Source: an uncultured Caryophanales bacterium (GTDB lineage Bacteria; Bacillota_I; Bacilli_A; RFN20; CAG-826). From it: 64,000 nt of DNA. Shown here piece after piece: positions 28,438 through 36,866 of this stretch; position 1 is the first letter of the stretch, and each line of letters opens with the position of its first letter. The stretch is from the NCBI GenBank assembly GCA_902464635.1, contig CABQKC010000011.1, positions 1 to 64,000 on the forward strand. The letters are read 5' to 3'. The notes under the pieces were generated by a model. It was not told the origin of the DNA. It saw nothing but the letters and a program-made list of their open reading frames with translations, and ran no database searches. The position numbers and the translations under genes were made by a program.

Positions 28438-29004
28438 ATGGATAAAAGAGAAGAAAAAACATTAAGGAGGGTTTACCAATCCTTTGCCTGTCTATTAAAA
28501 GAAAAAGGATATGAGAATTTAAGTGTTAACGATCTGATTAAGAAAGCAGAGATTTCTAGATCGACATTCTATGCTCATTTTAAATCGACAAAAGACGTTC
28601 TTTCATCTTTCTGCGATTCTATTTTCGATCATGTCTTTTCGTTGAAATTAGAGAAAGAGGCAGGGCATGATTTCTCCAAATCTAGGCTACTTTCTCCAAC
28701 TAGATACCTAACACATATCTTCTATCATTTTTATGAAGATAGGGATTTGATTTCATCTATTTTGAATTCAGAAGGTTCTTATGTTTTCCTAAATGAATTA
28801 AAAAGACGTTCCCTTCCTTTTATGAACGATTTGATTGAAGAAGGATATATCAAATATGATGATATCCCTTCTAATATGGTGTTAACTGTAACAACAGAAT
28901 CCTTTGCCGCTTTGCTTTCAAGCTGGGTCAAAGATGGATGTCTTTCTAGTCCAGAACAAATGTGTGGATATTTCCTGACTTTCTTCTTTTCCCCAATTAG
29001 ATAA
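28438..29004 (+). CDS. TetR-family transcriptional regulator
   Basis: A 188-residue TetR-type repressor. The N-terminal HTH is clear (GYENLSVNDLIKKAEISRSTFYAHF, about 25-50). The C-terminal ligand domain resembles the TetR_C_33/C-8 kind of Firmicutes. It is divergent from the FecBCD-type operon, with an inverted repeat between them, so it probably represses that operon and itself. An in-frame ATG at 28420 is an alternative start; neither has a good Shine-Dalgarno site. The inducer could be the imported ligand or metal. Confidence 0.88.
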   Translation: MDKREEKTLRRVYQSFACLLKEKGYENLSVNDLIKKAEISRSTFYAHFKSTKDVLSSFCDSIFDHVFSLKLEKEAGHDFSKSRLLSPTRYLTHIFYHFYEDRDLISSILNSEGSYVFLNELKRRSLPFMNDLIEEGYIKYDDIPSNMVLTVTTESFAALLSSWVKDGCLSSPEQMCGYFLTFFFSPIR

Positions 29005-29107
29005 TTGACACTTTTGCATTTATGTAACGATATATAGTTTTTTTGAACGATTTTCCTTACACACGCGCGTATATTGTACTATTATATTCGCGAAAGGAAT
29101 TTTTATA

Positions 29108-29782
29108 ATGGAAACAATTAAGGTCCTTAAGGTAAAACAAAGTGTTTTAGCAAACAATGATACCAGGGCTAATGAATTGAGAAATGAACTTCGCAAGAAG
29201 AATATTTTCCTAATCAATGTCATGTCTAGCCCGGGCTCAGGAAAGACCACTTTGCTTGTAAACCTAATCAATAGATTAAAACAACATCTACGTATTGGCG
29301 TTATGGAAGCCGATATGGATGCTAAAGTCGATGCTGAAACTGTTTCGAGTAAGACCGGTGTCAAAACAATCCAACTCAACACAACTGGTGAATGCCATCT
29401 TGATGCTAAGATGACTAGCGAAGGTGTTGCAGGTTTAGGAGAAGATGAATTCGATTTGATTTTCCTAGAAAACATTGGCAATTTAGTTTGCCCAGCCGAA
29501 TTCGATACAGGGGCTACATTGAATTTAGTAATCCTATCAGTTCCAGAAGGCGATGATAAGCCAATCAAATATCCTTTGATGTTCACTGTCGGTGACGCAT
29601 TCGTATTTACTAAAATTGACGCTTTATCATTATTCGATTTCGACTTCAAGAAAGCCGAAGAGTCTATTCTAAAGGTTAATAAAGAAGCTAAGTTCTTCCC
29701 AGTATCTGCCAAAACAGATGAAGGAATGGAAAAACTCGCTTCTTATATATTGGAAGTTGTTACTTCCTATAAAAATCATTAA
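29108..29782 (+). CDS. hypB: HypB nickel-insertion GTPase
   Basis: A 224-residue SIMIBI-class GTPase of the HypB/UreG group, which delivers nickel to hydrogenase with HypA. The P-loop is SSPGSGKTT (about 38-46). The metal site region GECHLDAKM (about 97-105) keeps the Cys and His of HypB. The family motif ENIGNLVCPAEFD follows near 118-130, and the G4 site is TKID near 178. It lacks the N-terminal CXXCGC or His-rich stretch. AAAGGA (29093-29098) supports the start. It is first in an operon with a large Fe-S flavoprotein and hypA; no hydrogenase subunit is in the window. Confidence 0.94.
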   Translation: METIKVLKVKQSVLANNDTRANELRNELRKKNIFLINVMSSPGSGKTTLLVNLINRLKQHLRIGVMEADMDAKVDAETVSSKTGVKTIQLNTTGECHLDAKMTSEGVAGLGEDEFDLIFLENIGNLVCPAEFDTGATLNLVILSVPEGDDKPIKYPLMFTVGDAFVFTKIDALSLFDFDFKKAEESILKVNKEAKFFPVSAKTDEGMEKLASYILEVVTSYKNH

Positions 29783-29808
29783 TCCCAAATTAATTTGAAA
29801 GGAAATAT

Positions 29809-32682
29809 ATGGGTAAAAAAACAAACGCGGAATACATTAACGTTAACGCTAAGGTATTGCCAGAACAAAAACATGCCGAAGACTATTACAAAAATGGTCC
29901 TAGGAAAGGTAAGGAATTAAATAAGCCTCGCCGTCCATGGGTATTAAAAGCTGCCCGCCACATCCAAGATTTGCCAGGTGTCATTGTTGGATATGCCGAT
30001 CCTGAATACAAGGCCTTGGAATGCTGTGTGACTGATGAAGAAGCCAAACTCATCTTAAAGATGAAACTTCTTGTCGATTATACAGTCGAAGAATTGGCCA
30101 AGAAGATGAAGTGGAGCGTAGAAAAGACCGCTCGTGTACTTGAACACATGGCTGCTACCGGTGTTCTTTCTACCGACCCAGCTGATCCAAATCATCTAGA
30201 TGCGAACGGAAAACCTCAAAGGACATATCACTTCACTATATTTGTCCCAGGTATCCTAGAAGCCTTGGTTGATAATGTTAAATTAGCAGAGCAATTCCCT
30301 CAAATCCCTGAGGCTTTTGCAGAATACACTATCAAACGTATTATCCCACTTGCCGGTAATTTGAAAATTGGACATGGCGTAATGAGGGTCATCCCAATTG
30401 AATCTGCAATTGATAAGCTTAACCCAGATGAGCATGAAAGAATCTCTCATTATTTCAAAGATGAAAACGAAACCTATTCTGTAGCTCCTTGCTCTTGCCG
30501 TGTTTCTAGAAGAATCATGGGAGAAGGATGCGGACACCTTGAGGACGATATGTGTATCCAAATTGGTGGAGCCGCTAGAGGATTCATCCATACTGGAAGG
30601 GCTAGAAAGATTAGCCGTAAAGAAGCCTTTGAAATCATGGAAAAGGCCGAACACAATGGCTTGATGCATGAAATCCCAAATATCGATGGAGTTGGAAAGA
30701 CCCACGCATTATGCAATTGCTGCGGTTGCTCTTGCTTCTCACTTAGAACTGGTGAATATTTCCATACCGCCACAATGGTTCGTTCTAACTATATCTCTGA
30801 AGTTGATCCAGAAAAGTGCGTTGCTTGCGGTGAATGTGTTGAAATCTGCCCAATGAACGCCTTGCATCTTGGTGAAAGACTAAAGAATAAAAAAGAAATC
30901 CAAATCGAAACCCCATTACATGCTTATGACCATAAGTGGGGAGCAGATAAATGGAATCCAAATTTCCGTTATAACAGGGAAATGATTCTAGACGAAACCG
31001 GAACTGCACCATGTAAGGTTGCTTGCCCAGCCCACATTGCTATTGAAGGCTATCTAGAATTAGCAAGAGAAGGAAGATTTGAAGAAGCTCTTGAATTAAT
31101 CAAGAAGAAGAACCCATTCCCAGCAGTTTGCGGACGTGTCTGCAATAAGAGATGCGAACTTGCCTGTACTAGAAATAATGTCGGTGACAATACTCCAGTC
31201 GCAATCGATGATGTTAAGAAGTTTGTTGCCCAATTGGATTTAAACAAAGAAGAAAGACATCTCCCAAAGATTTGCCACCCAGAATACCATGACCACAAGA
31301 TGGCTATCATTGGTAGTGGTCCTGCCGGACTTAGTGCCGCTTATTATCTAGCCGAAATGGGCTATCAAGTTACTGTCTTTGAAAAAGAAAACAAACTTGG
31401 TGGTATGTTAACTCTTGGCATTCCTTCATTCCGTCTAGAAAAAGATGTCGTCGAAGCTGAAATCGATGTCATCAAAGACATGGGTGTTGAATTCAAGATG
31501 GGTGTTGAAGTTGGCAAAGACGTCACTATCGAAGAATTAAAGAAGCAAGGCTATGAAGCCTTCTATATTGCTATTGGTGCACAAGGTGGAAGAAAGCTTG
31601 GTGTTCCAAATGAAGAAGGAGAAAATATCCTCTCTGGTATTGACTTCTTACGTGATGTAAATCTCGGTAAGCAAGGTAAATTATCAGGACATGTTGCCAT
31701 CATGGGTGGCGGTAATGTCGCAATCGATGTTGCCCGTACTGCCTTAAGGATGGGCGCTAGCAAGGTTGATCTATATTGCCTTGAAACTAGAGACATCATG
31801 ACTGCTTCCTTAGAAGAAATAAAAGAAGCCGAAGAAGAAGGGATTGTCATCCATAATGGATATGGCGTCAAAGAATTCGTCCTCAAGGATGGAAAACTAG
31901 AAAAAGCCATATTAAAGAAGTGCGTATCCGTATTTGATGAACAACATCACTTTGCTCCGAAATATGATGAAAATGATTTATTAGAAATCGAAGTTTCCTA
32001 CTTCTTATCTGCTATCGGACAATCATTTGTCTATGGCAACTTACTAAACGGAACCAAAGTCGCCTTGACTAAAGGTAATAGAATCGATGCCGATCCTCTT
32101 ACCTATCAAACTGCTGATAAGGATATATTTGCTGGTGGAGACGTCTATCACGGAACTAGATTTGCTATCGATGCCATTGCAAGTGGTAAAGAAGCTGCTG
32201 AATCCATGCACCGCCATGTCCACGAAGGACAATCCTTATTGATTGGTAGATTCCAAAATCCATATCTAGCTGCCTATGAACTTGATAGGGACAATATTGA
32301 TGTTACTGGATTTGATAATACTCCACGTCAAGAAGCCCCATCTATCAAGATTGATGACAACATGAAGGATAACCGTGGTATCTATAGCGAAGAACAAGTC
32401 AAGAAAGAAGCCTCTAGATGCTTAAAATGTGGACGTACCTTCGTTGATGAAACCATGTGTGTTGGCTGTGGCCTATGTACGACTAGATGTAAATTCGATG
32501 CTATCCACCTCAAGAAGAGATTTGATGGCGTCGGCACTCCATATAAGCAGACAACAACCTCCAATATGGGTCATATCTTGGCTAGAAACCTTAAGATTGT
32601 CTTCACTGGCAAGGGCAAGGTCAAGACTATGAATAAAGACGACTTAACCAAGCAATCCGAAAAGAAGGAGACGCTTCGTTAA
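29809..32682 (+). CDS. Multidomain Fe-S flavoprotein oxidoreductase between hypB and hypA
   Basis: A 957-residue fusion. Residues about 50-115 hold a winged-helix-like segment (DYTVEELAKKMKW). A Cys-rich region follows, with CSCR (about 227), a Cys pair near 240-250 and CNCCGCSC (about 302-309). A 4Fe-4S ferredoxin motif CVACGECVEICP (about 337) comes next. Then a complete GltD-like unit: Fe-S cysteines (about 402-455), FAD motif IGSGPAGLS (about 500), NAD(P) motif MGGGNVAID (about 630) and a GGD ending. A second ferredoxin motif CVGCGLCTTRC lies near 884. It probably passes electrons from NAD(P)H to an unknown acceptor. GAAAGGAAA precedes the ATG; the last codon overlaps the hypA start (TAATG). 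Confidence 0.9.
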   Translation: MGKKTNAEYINVNAKVLPEQKHAEDYYKNGPRKGKELNKPRRPWVLKAARHIQDLPGVIVGYADPEYKALECCVTDEEAKLILKMKLLVDYTVEELAKKMKWSVEKTARVLEHMAATGVLSTDPADPNHLDANGKPQRTYHFTIFVPGILEALVDNVKLAEQFPQIPEAFAEYTIKRIIPLAGNLKIGHGVMRVIPIESAIDKLNPDEHERISHYFKDENETYSVAPCSCRVSRRIMGEGCGHLEDDMCIQIGGAARGFIHTGRARKISRKEAFEIMEKAEHNGLMHEIPNIDGVGKTHALCNCCGCSCFSLRTGEYFHTATMVRSNYISEVDPEKCVACGECVEICPMNALHLGERLKNKKEIQIETPLHAYDHKWGADKWNPNFRYNREMILDETGTAPCKVACPAHIAIEGYLELAREGRFEEALELIKKKNPFPAVCGRVCNKRCELACTRNNVGDNTPVAIDDVKKFVAQLDLNKEERHLPKICHPEYHDHKMAIIGSGPAGLSAAYYLAEMGYQVTVFEKENKLGGMLTLGIPSFRLEKDVVEAEIDVIKDMGVEFKMGVEVGKDVTIEELKKQGYEAFYIAIGAQGGRKLGVPNEEGENILSGIDFLRDVNLGKQGKLSGHVAIMGGGNVAIDVARTALRMGASKVDLYCLETRDIMTASLEEIKEAEEEGIVIHNGYGVKEFVLKDGKLEKAILKKCVSVFDEQHHFAPKYDENDLLEIEVSYFLSAIGQSFVYGNLLNGTKVALTKGNRIDADPLTYQTADKDIFAGGDVYHGTRFAIDAIASGKEAAESMHRHVHEGQSLLIGRFQNPYLAAYELDRDNIDVTGFDNTPRQEAPSIKIDDNMKDNRGIYSEEQVKKEASRCLKCGRTFVDETMCVGCGLCTTRCKFDAIHLKKRFDGVGTPYKQTTTSNMGHILARNLKIVFTGKGKVKTMNKDDLTKQSEKKETLR

Positions 32683-33029
32683 TGCACGAAATGGGTATCG
32701 TGTACGGCATGTTTGATACCCTACGCGACATCATTAAGCAAAATAACATTACTTCCCCTCTTCTAAGTGTCACCTTGGAAGTTGGGGAGGCTTCTATGGT
32801 AGTTTCTTCTTACCTTCAGGAATGCTTCGACATTGCAAAAGAAGATACCGAATTCGAGAATACTAAATTAATCCAAAAAGAAGTTCCTTGTATTGGTAGA
32901 TGCTCTAAGTGTGGGCATGAATTCAAGGTAAAAGAAAATGATAGGGTTTGTCCTATCTGCCATAGCGAGAACGATTTCACTCCAATTGATGGGACTGAGA
33001 TCAATATCTCTGAAGTTGATTTTGAATAG
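32682..33029 (+). CDS. hypA: HypA nickel metallochaperone
   Basis: A 115-residue HypA. The N-terminal MHEM supplies the conserved nickel ligand His2 with Glu3. The C-terminal zinc site is formed by CSKC and CPIC (about 77-97). Length matches the family. It hands nickel to HypB-dependent maturation targets. The start overlaps the stop of the 957-residue flavoprotein (TAATG), so translation is coupled, and a good terminator follows. Its presence without visible hydrogenase or urease genes raises the question of what protein receives the nickel. Confidence 0.95.
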   Translation: MHEMGIVYGMFDTLRDIIKQNNITSPLLSVTLEVGEASMVVSSYLQECFDIAKEDTEFENTKLIQKEVPCIGRCSKCGHEFKVKENDRVCPICHSENDFTPIDGTEINISEVDFE

Positions 33030-33034
33030 CTTTG

Positions 33035-33062
33035 GGATGAGTTAAACCTCATCCTTTTCTAT
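33035..33062 (+). terminator. Terminator of the hypB-hypA operon
   Basis: GGATGAG (33035-33041) and CTCATCC (33048-33054) form a perfect 7-bp stem that is followed by TTTTCTATT. Confidence 0.85.
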
Positions 33063-33122
33063 TGCCTAAAAAGCTTGAAAGTTGATTAACTTATTTATAG
33101 CCTAAATAGAGGTGAATTAATT

Positions 33123-33371
33123 ATGGTTAGAAATATTTTAGGATTTAGAAAAAATCTATCATCTTATTTAGAAAGTGTAATTGATTTTGATGAGCGTATA
33201 ACCATAACAACTAAAAAAGGCAACGCGGTTATCATTTCAGAAAATGAATATAAATCCATGTTAGAGATTATTAATCCACGATTAAACAAAAATTCAACTA
33301 GCAAAATTAAAGAAGGCGAAAAGGAAGATATATCAAAAATGAAGATTTATAACCCTATGGAAGAGTGGTAA
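33123..33371 (+). CDS. Orphan Phd/YefM-type antitoxin
   Basis: An 82-residue protein like YefM/Phd antitoxins: an N-terminal domain with RKNLSSYLESVIDFDERITITTK-like spacing, then VIISENEYKSML, the typical hinge, and a charged C-terminal tail ending in MEEW that would wrap a toxin. GAGGTGA stands about 9 bases before the ATG. No RelE/YoeB- or Doc-type toxin gene follows; the next gene is manA on the other strand. It is either an orphan antitoxin acting as a regulator or the remainder of a lost module. Confidence 0.7.
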   Translation: MVRNILGFRKNLSSYLESVIDFDERITITTKKGNAVIISENEYKSMLEIINPRLNKNSTSKIKEGEKEDISKMKIYNPMEEW

Positions 33372-33416
33372 CGAATACTTTCTAATCTAAACAAAAAGAC
33401 GACAACGCTGTTTTTG

Positions 33417-34331
33417 CTATTTCTCTAATTTAGTTAATATATATTCCCCATTTCCAATTATTAAGGCTTTTTTAGAAGCAGGGATGAAAAAAGTATCACC
33501 TATTTTATAATTAATCCCGTTTAGTTTTCCTTTTCCTTTGATGAATGTTATGGAAGAGAAACTAGTCTCATCATTAATAATCATGTTTTCTTTTGCTACA
33601 TCTTTTTTATAGGTAGCAAAATATTTGCAACGTCCGATGCAATCATTATCAAAACTAATTGGTTCGTATTTATGTGGATTTATAACTTTTAAGGCTTTTT
33701 CTATATGTAGAGGTCTTTTGTGCCCATCTTTATCGATCCTATTGTAGTCATATAGCCTATATGTAAGAGTAGAACTTTGCTGGATTTCAATTAAGGTAAC
33801 TCCTTTTCCGATCGCATGGATTGTTCCGGAAGGAATGAAATAAGTATCCCCGGGCTTAACTTCAAAGAAATTAAGCAAGTCCAATATTTTCCCTTTGTTT
33901 AAGGCATCTTCTATTTCTTCTAAAGTATAATCTTTATTAAATCCAACATATAACCCTGAGCCAGGTTCTGCGTCTAAAACATGCCACATCTCGGTCTTAC
34001 CGTATTGGTGTTCATTTTCTAATGCATATTTATCGCTAGGATGGACTTGGACTGAAAGATTATCCCCTGCATCGATTAATTTAATTAAAGTAGGGAAGTA
34101 GGAAAAAGAAGAGGGGATGCTACCTATATCTAAATTAGATGCGACTTCTTTTAATGTTTTACTTTTATAAGTTCCAGAAGCAATGATAGAAGGTCCTTCA
34201 TCAAGGAAAGACAATTCCCATGTCTCTGCAACTCTCCCGTTTTTATTGGGTTTTCCTAATTTGGCAAGCTTTGTTCCTGACCAAATATAATCTTTACTAG
34301 CTGGTTTTAATTTAACTACGTCCATACCCAT
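33417..34331 (-). CDS. manA: Mannose-6-phosphate isomerase, class I
   Basis: A 304-residue type I phosphomannose isomerase of the short Firmicute form. Zinc-ligand segments are visible: NLSVQVHPSD (about 95-104) with Gln and His, YGKTEMWHVL (about 114-123) with Glu, and IPSGTIHAIG (about 168-177) with His. The family's QQSSTLTYRLYDYNR follows near 185-199. It converts mannose-6-P and fructose-6-P. It stands alone and converges on the antitoxin gene. ATG codons at 34331 and 34325 are both possible; neither has a strong Shine-Dalgarno site. Confidence 0.93.
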   Translation of the reverse strand: MGMDVVKLKPASKDYIWSGTKLAKLGKPNKNGRVAETWELSFLDEGPSIIASGTYKSKTLKEVASNLDIGSIPSSFSYFPTLIKLIDAGDNLSVQVHPSDKYALENEHQYGKTEMWHVLDAEPGSGLYVGFNKDYTLEEIEDALNKGKILDLLNFFEVKPGDTYFIPSGTIHAIGKGVTLIEIQQSSTLTYRLYDYNRIDKDGHKRPLHIEKALKVINPHKYEPISFDNDCIGRCKYFATYKKDVAKENMIINDETSFSSITFIKGKGKLNGINYKIGDTFFIPASKKALIIGNGEYILTKLEK

Positions 34332-34508
34332 ATAATTATCCGCTTAAAGGGGATAAAAGTAATCTTATAAATTTCCTTTCCTTAATATTGCTCCTATTTA
34401 ATTCGATAGATAGGCAATTATAAGGTTTGATTGTTTGGAATAATCAATGGTCGTATTATTTATATTGATATATGGATAGCTTCTTTTTGCATAAAGGAAG
34501 AAATGGAA

Positions 34509-35330
34509 ATGGAAAATAAAAACCCTTCTAAATCATCATTCAAAGTTCTTTTCATCGGGAATAGTTTTTCTGATGACACGATTGAATATGTTTATAGCAT
34601 TGCTAAAGATATTGGGTTGGAAGGCGTTCTTATTGGGAATCTATATTATGGAGGATGCACGATAGAAGAACATCTTTCTTTCTTAAATGATCCTAATCCG
34701 CATTATAATTTTAGATTAGCTAGAAGCGAAAAAATCATCCATAGTGCAGAAGGCGACGCTCCTGATACTTTTATAGAATATGGGGTTAGCTATACTGATT
34801 GGGATTATATTATTTTCCAGCAAGGTAGTCGCGATAGCGGAATCCCTTATAAATATGATAGCTTGCCTATATTAATTGATTATGTAAAGAAAATAGCTAG
34901 TAACCCTAATGTAATATTTGGATTTAATATGACTTGGGCTTATGCAAAAAATAGCAAGAATGGCGGATTTAATTCTTATTCATGCAATCAAGAAATTATG
35001 TATAAAGGGATATTAGAATCAATCAGAACAAAAGTACTTCCAAACAAAGACATAAGATTCGTTATCCCAAATGGGACTGCAATTCAAAATGCGAGAACGT
35101 CTTTTATAGGGGACAATTTAACTCGCGATGAAGCAAGTCACCTTAGTTTTGACTTAGGCAGATATATTGCCGGTTTAACCTTTATTGCCACCTTAACTAG
35201 AGTAGATGTCGATAAAATAAAGTTTGCCCCGGCTGGATTAAGCGAAAAGAAAATACTACTAGCAAAAGAAAGCGCGAAGAACGCGATTAATAATCCTTTT
35301 GAAGTTACTAGATCTAGATATATCGATTAA
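34509..35330 (+). CDS. DUF4886 SGNH-like protein
   Basis: A 273-residue protein starting with the SGNH-hydrolase-like FKVLFIGNSFSDD (about 10-22), as in DUF4886 proteins of gut bacteria. FQQGSRDSG near residue 107 and a late DEASHLS segment (about 222-228) could supply further catalytic residues (Asp and His). There is no signal peptide, which is unusual, as many relatives are secreted. It may be an esterase or deacetylase acting on carbohydrate. The ATG at 34509 is chosen because AAGGAAG (34494-34500) is 8 bases upstream; another ATG at 34503 is too close. Confidence 0.78.
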   Translation: MENKNPSKSSFKVLFIGNSFSDDTIEYVYSIAKDIGLEGVLIGNLYYGGCTIEEHLSFLNDPNPHYNFRLARSEKIIHSAEGDAPDTFIEYGVSYTDWDYIIFQQGSRDSGIPYKYDSLPILIDYVKKIASNPNVIFGFNMTWAYAKNSKNGGFNSYSCNQEIMYKGILESIRTKVLPNKDIRFVIPNGTAIQNARTSFIGDNLTRDEASHLSFDLGRYIAGLTFIATLTRVDVDKIKFAPAGLSEKKILLAKESAKNAINNPFEVTRSRYID

Positions 35331-35567
35331 TCAATCATCCATATATTATTAACCCTTATCCTGTATATATTTATATAAGTGTCTATATGGGATAAAGAAA
35401 ATATAAAGGAATACCTATAAATTTTTATTATGAATAAAGGATGAAAATAGTAATTGTTGTTAGCATCATTTTTAACTTCCTATATAGCCAAAAATTTTGA
35501 TTATTCTAGAAAATAAGGCATTTTTTATGTATAATGGAATAGATTGAAGGAAGGAAAATTGATATAG

Positions 35568-36056
35568 ATGGCAAGCTTTACCCCCGGTAGTTACGTATTC
35601 CATTTGCGTTGTGGAGTATGCAAAGTCGAGAATATTGCACCTTTGTCTGGAGATGACAGTGGTTCTCTTTATTATGTCTTAACTCCATTGTTTGGAGAAG
35701 ATAAGGGAAATATAGTCCGTGTCCCCCTTTCTAATCCTTCTTCTTTACGTGATCCTATAAATAAAGAAGATGCCGAGAAAATAATAGAATGTTGGCCTAA
35801 GGAAGATATCAACCATTATATTGTTGATTCCAAAAAGAGAAAGACTTCCTACGAAGATGCGCTTAAATTAGGTGACATCAAGATTATGGCCCCGTTATTA
35901 GTGGGTGCTAAACAAAGGAAACAAAAGGATGGCCATCTAAATTCAATGGATGGGCAATTCGTACATAGAGTTGAACCAATTGTCTATGGCGAACTTGCAT
36001 TGGCGTTAGGAGTGCCGATTGAACAAGTGCCATCAATAATTGCTTCTAGAAGCTAG
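35568..36056 (+). CDS. CarD/CdnL-family RNA polymerase-binding protein
   Basis: A 162-residue protein with an N-terminal CarD_CdnL_TRCF RNA-polymerase interaction domain (FTPGSYVFHLRCGVCKVENI, about 4-65) and a helical C-terminal part (about 80-160). Members bind the polymerase beta subunit and stabilise open promoter complexes, often at rRNA promoters. A TATAAT box (35530-35535) and an AAGGAAGG site precede the start. It is monocistronic with its own terminator. A role as a global transcription factor is known for the family and inferred here. Confidence 0.87.
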   Translation: MASFTPGSYVFHLRCGVCKVENIAPLSGDDSGSLYYVLTPLFGEDKGNIVRVPLSNPSSLRDPINKEDAEKIIECWPKEDINHYIVDSKKRKTSYEDALKLGDIKIMAPLLVGAKQRKQKDGHLNSMDGQFVHRVEPIVYGELALALGVPIEQVPSIIASRS

Positions 36057-36075
36057 GCCATTAGGCCTTTTTTTT
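36055..36075 (+). terminator. Terminator of the CarD-like gene
   Basis: AGGCC (36055-36059), a 4-base loop and GGCCT (36064-36068) are followed by eight T. Confidence 0.8.
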
Positions 36076-36080
36076 AGGCA

Positions 36081-36108
36081 AAATAAAACCCCAGCTTTCG
36101 CCAGGGTT
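36081..36108 (-). terminator. Terminator with GAAA tetraloop
   Basis: On the minus strand a 7-bp stem (two wobble pairs) with a GAAA loop, flanked by AA/TT, is followed by TTATTT. It ends the four-span membrane protein gene. Confidence 0.75.
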
Positions 36109-36138
36109 ATTAAAGAGATAAAAAACCAAAATTAATGA

Positions 36139-36606
36139 TTAGGCTTTAATGGAAGAATAAGTTCCATATAAGCTTAATAAGGCTCCTAAGAAGGAGAAGA
36201 CTGCTCCACAGATTAATCCAGGGCCAAGAGTTAATTCTTTAGTAGAAGTCAAAGAAGAAAGGTCATTGGCAGTTGCATACATATTTGGACCAAAGATGAA
36301 TAAGACTCCAGCAGCAACTAAGGCAACTAGGGTGATGCCAAATCCGATTGTAGCGGATTTTCCTGGTAATAAAGAAGAGATTAAAGCTGTTAATGTTCCA
36401 AGTAATAACAAGGCGAAGGCAGTGATTAATCCAGGAACCATGCTGAGTGATCTCTTTTCACTTCCAAACATGATATAGAAGACATTGCCTCTAACACTAG
36501 CGGCTCCACCTTCTTTTCCGAAAGCGGTGGAAAATAGAACGAATATTGCTACTAAGGCCAATATGGTAGTAGCTAAGCCTAGAAATACATTAGTTTTTTT
36601 ATTCAT
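36139..36606 (-). CDS. Small four-span membrane protein
   Basis: A 155-residue integral membrane protein with hydrophobic spans at about 7-28, 57-80, 86-106 and 127-150. It is rich in Gly, Ala and Leu and has no recognised family. GGAG 7 bases before the ATG supports the start, and a minus-strand terminator follows. It could be a small channel, tetraspan-type or stress protein, but there is no direct evidence for any of these. Confidence 0.8.
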   Translation of the reverse strand: MNKKTNVFLGLATTILALVAIFVLFSTAFGKEGGAASVRGNVFYIMFGSEKRSLSMVPGLITAFALLLLGTLTALISSLLPGKSATIGFGITLVALVAAGVLFIFGPNMYATANDLSSLTSTKELTLGPGLICGAVFSFLGALLSLYGTYSSIKA

Positions 36607-36866
36607 AAAAATACTCCGTGAATAAATATACCCTCACTTTGTCTATTAGACAATAAGAAAGGCGCTTTCATATTTTCTATTGTTTTAACTCATTTTGCTA
36701 GAGAATATTTACTCAATATGAAACTTTTTTGTTAAAAGTGTTCATTTCGTGCCCCATATTTATCGAAATCATTATTTTTTATGCGTATTAAATAAATCAA
36801 CCTAAAGAATACTTTATTTGATTTAGACTACATTTTTTCTTTTCTATCATTTTTCGCGAGGAAAAA

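Noticed and set aside
29809..32682. Hydrogenase or NADH-dehydrogenase subunit
   Set aside because: The Cys motifs of the NiFe active-site subunit and of NuoF are absent; the recognisable units are ferredoxins and a GltD module.
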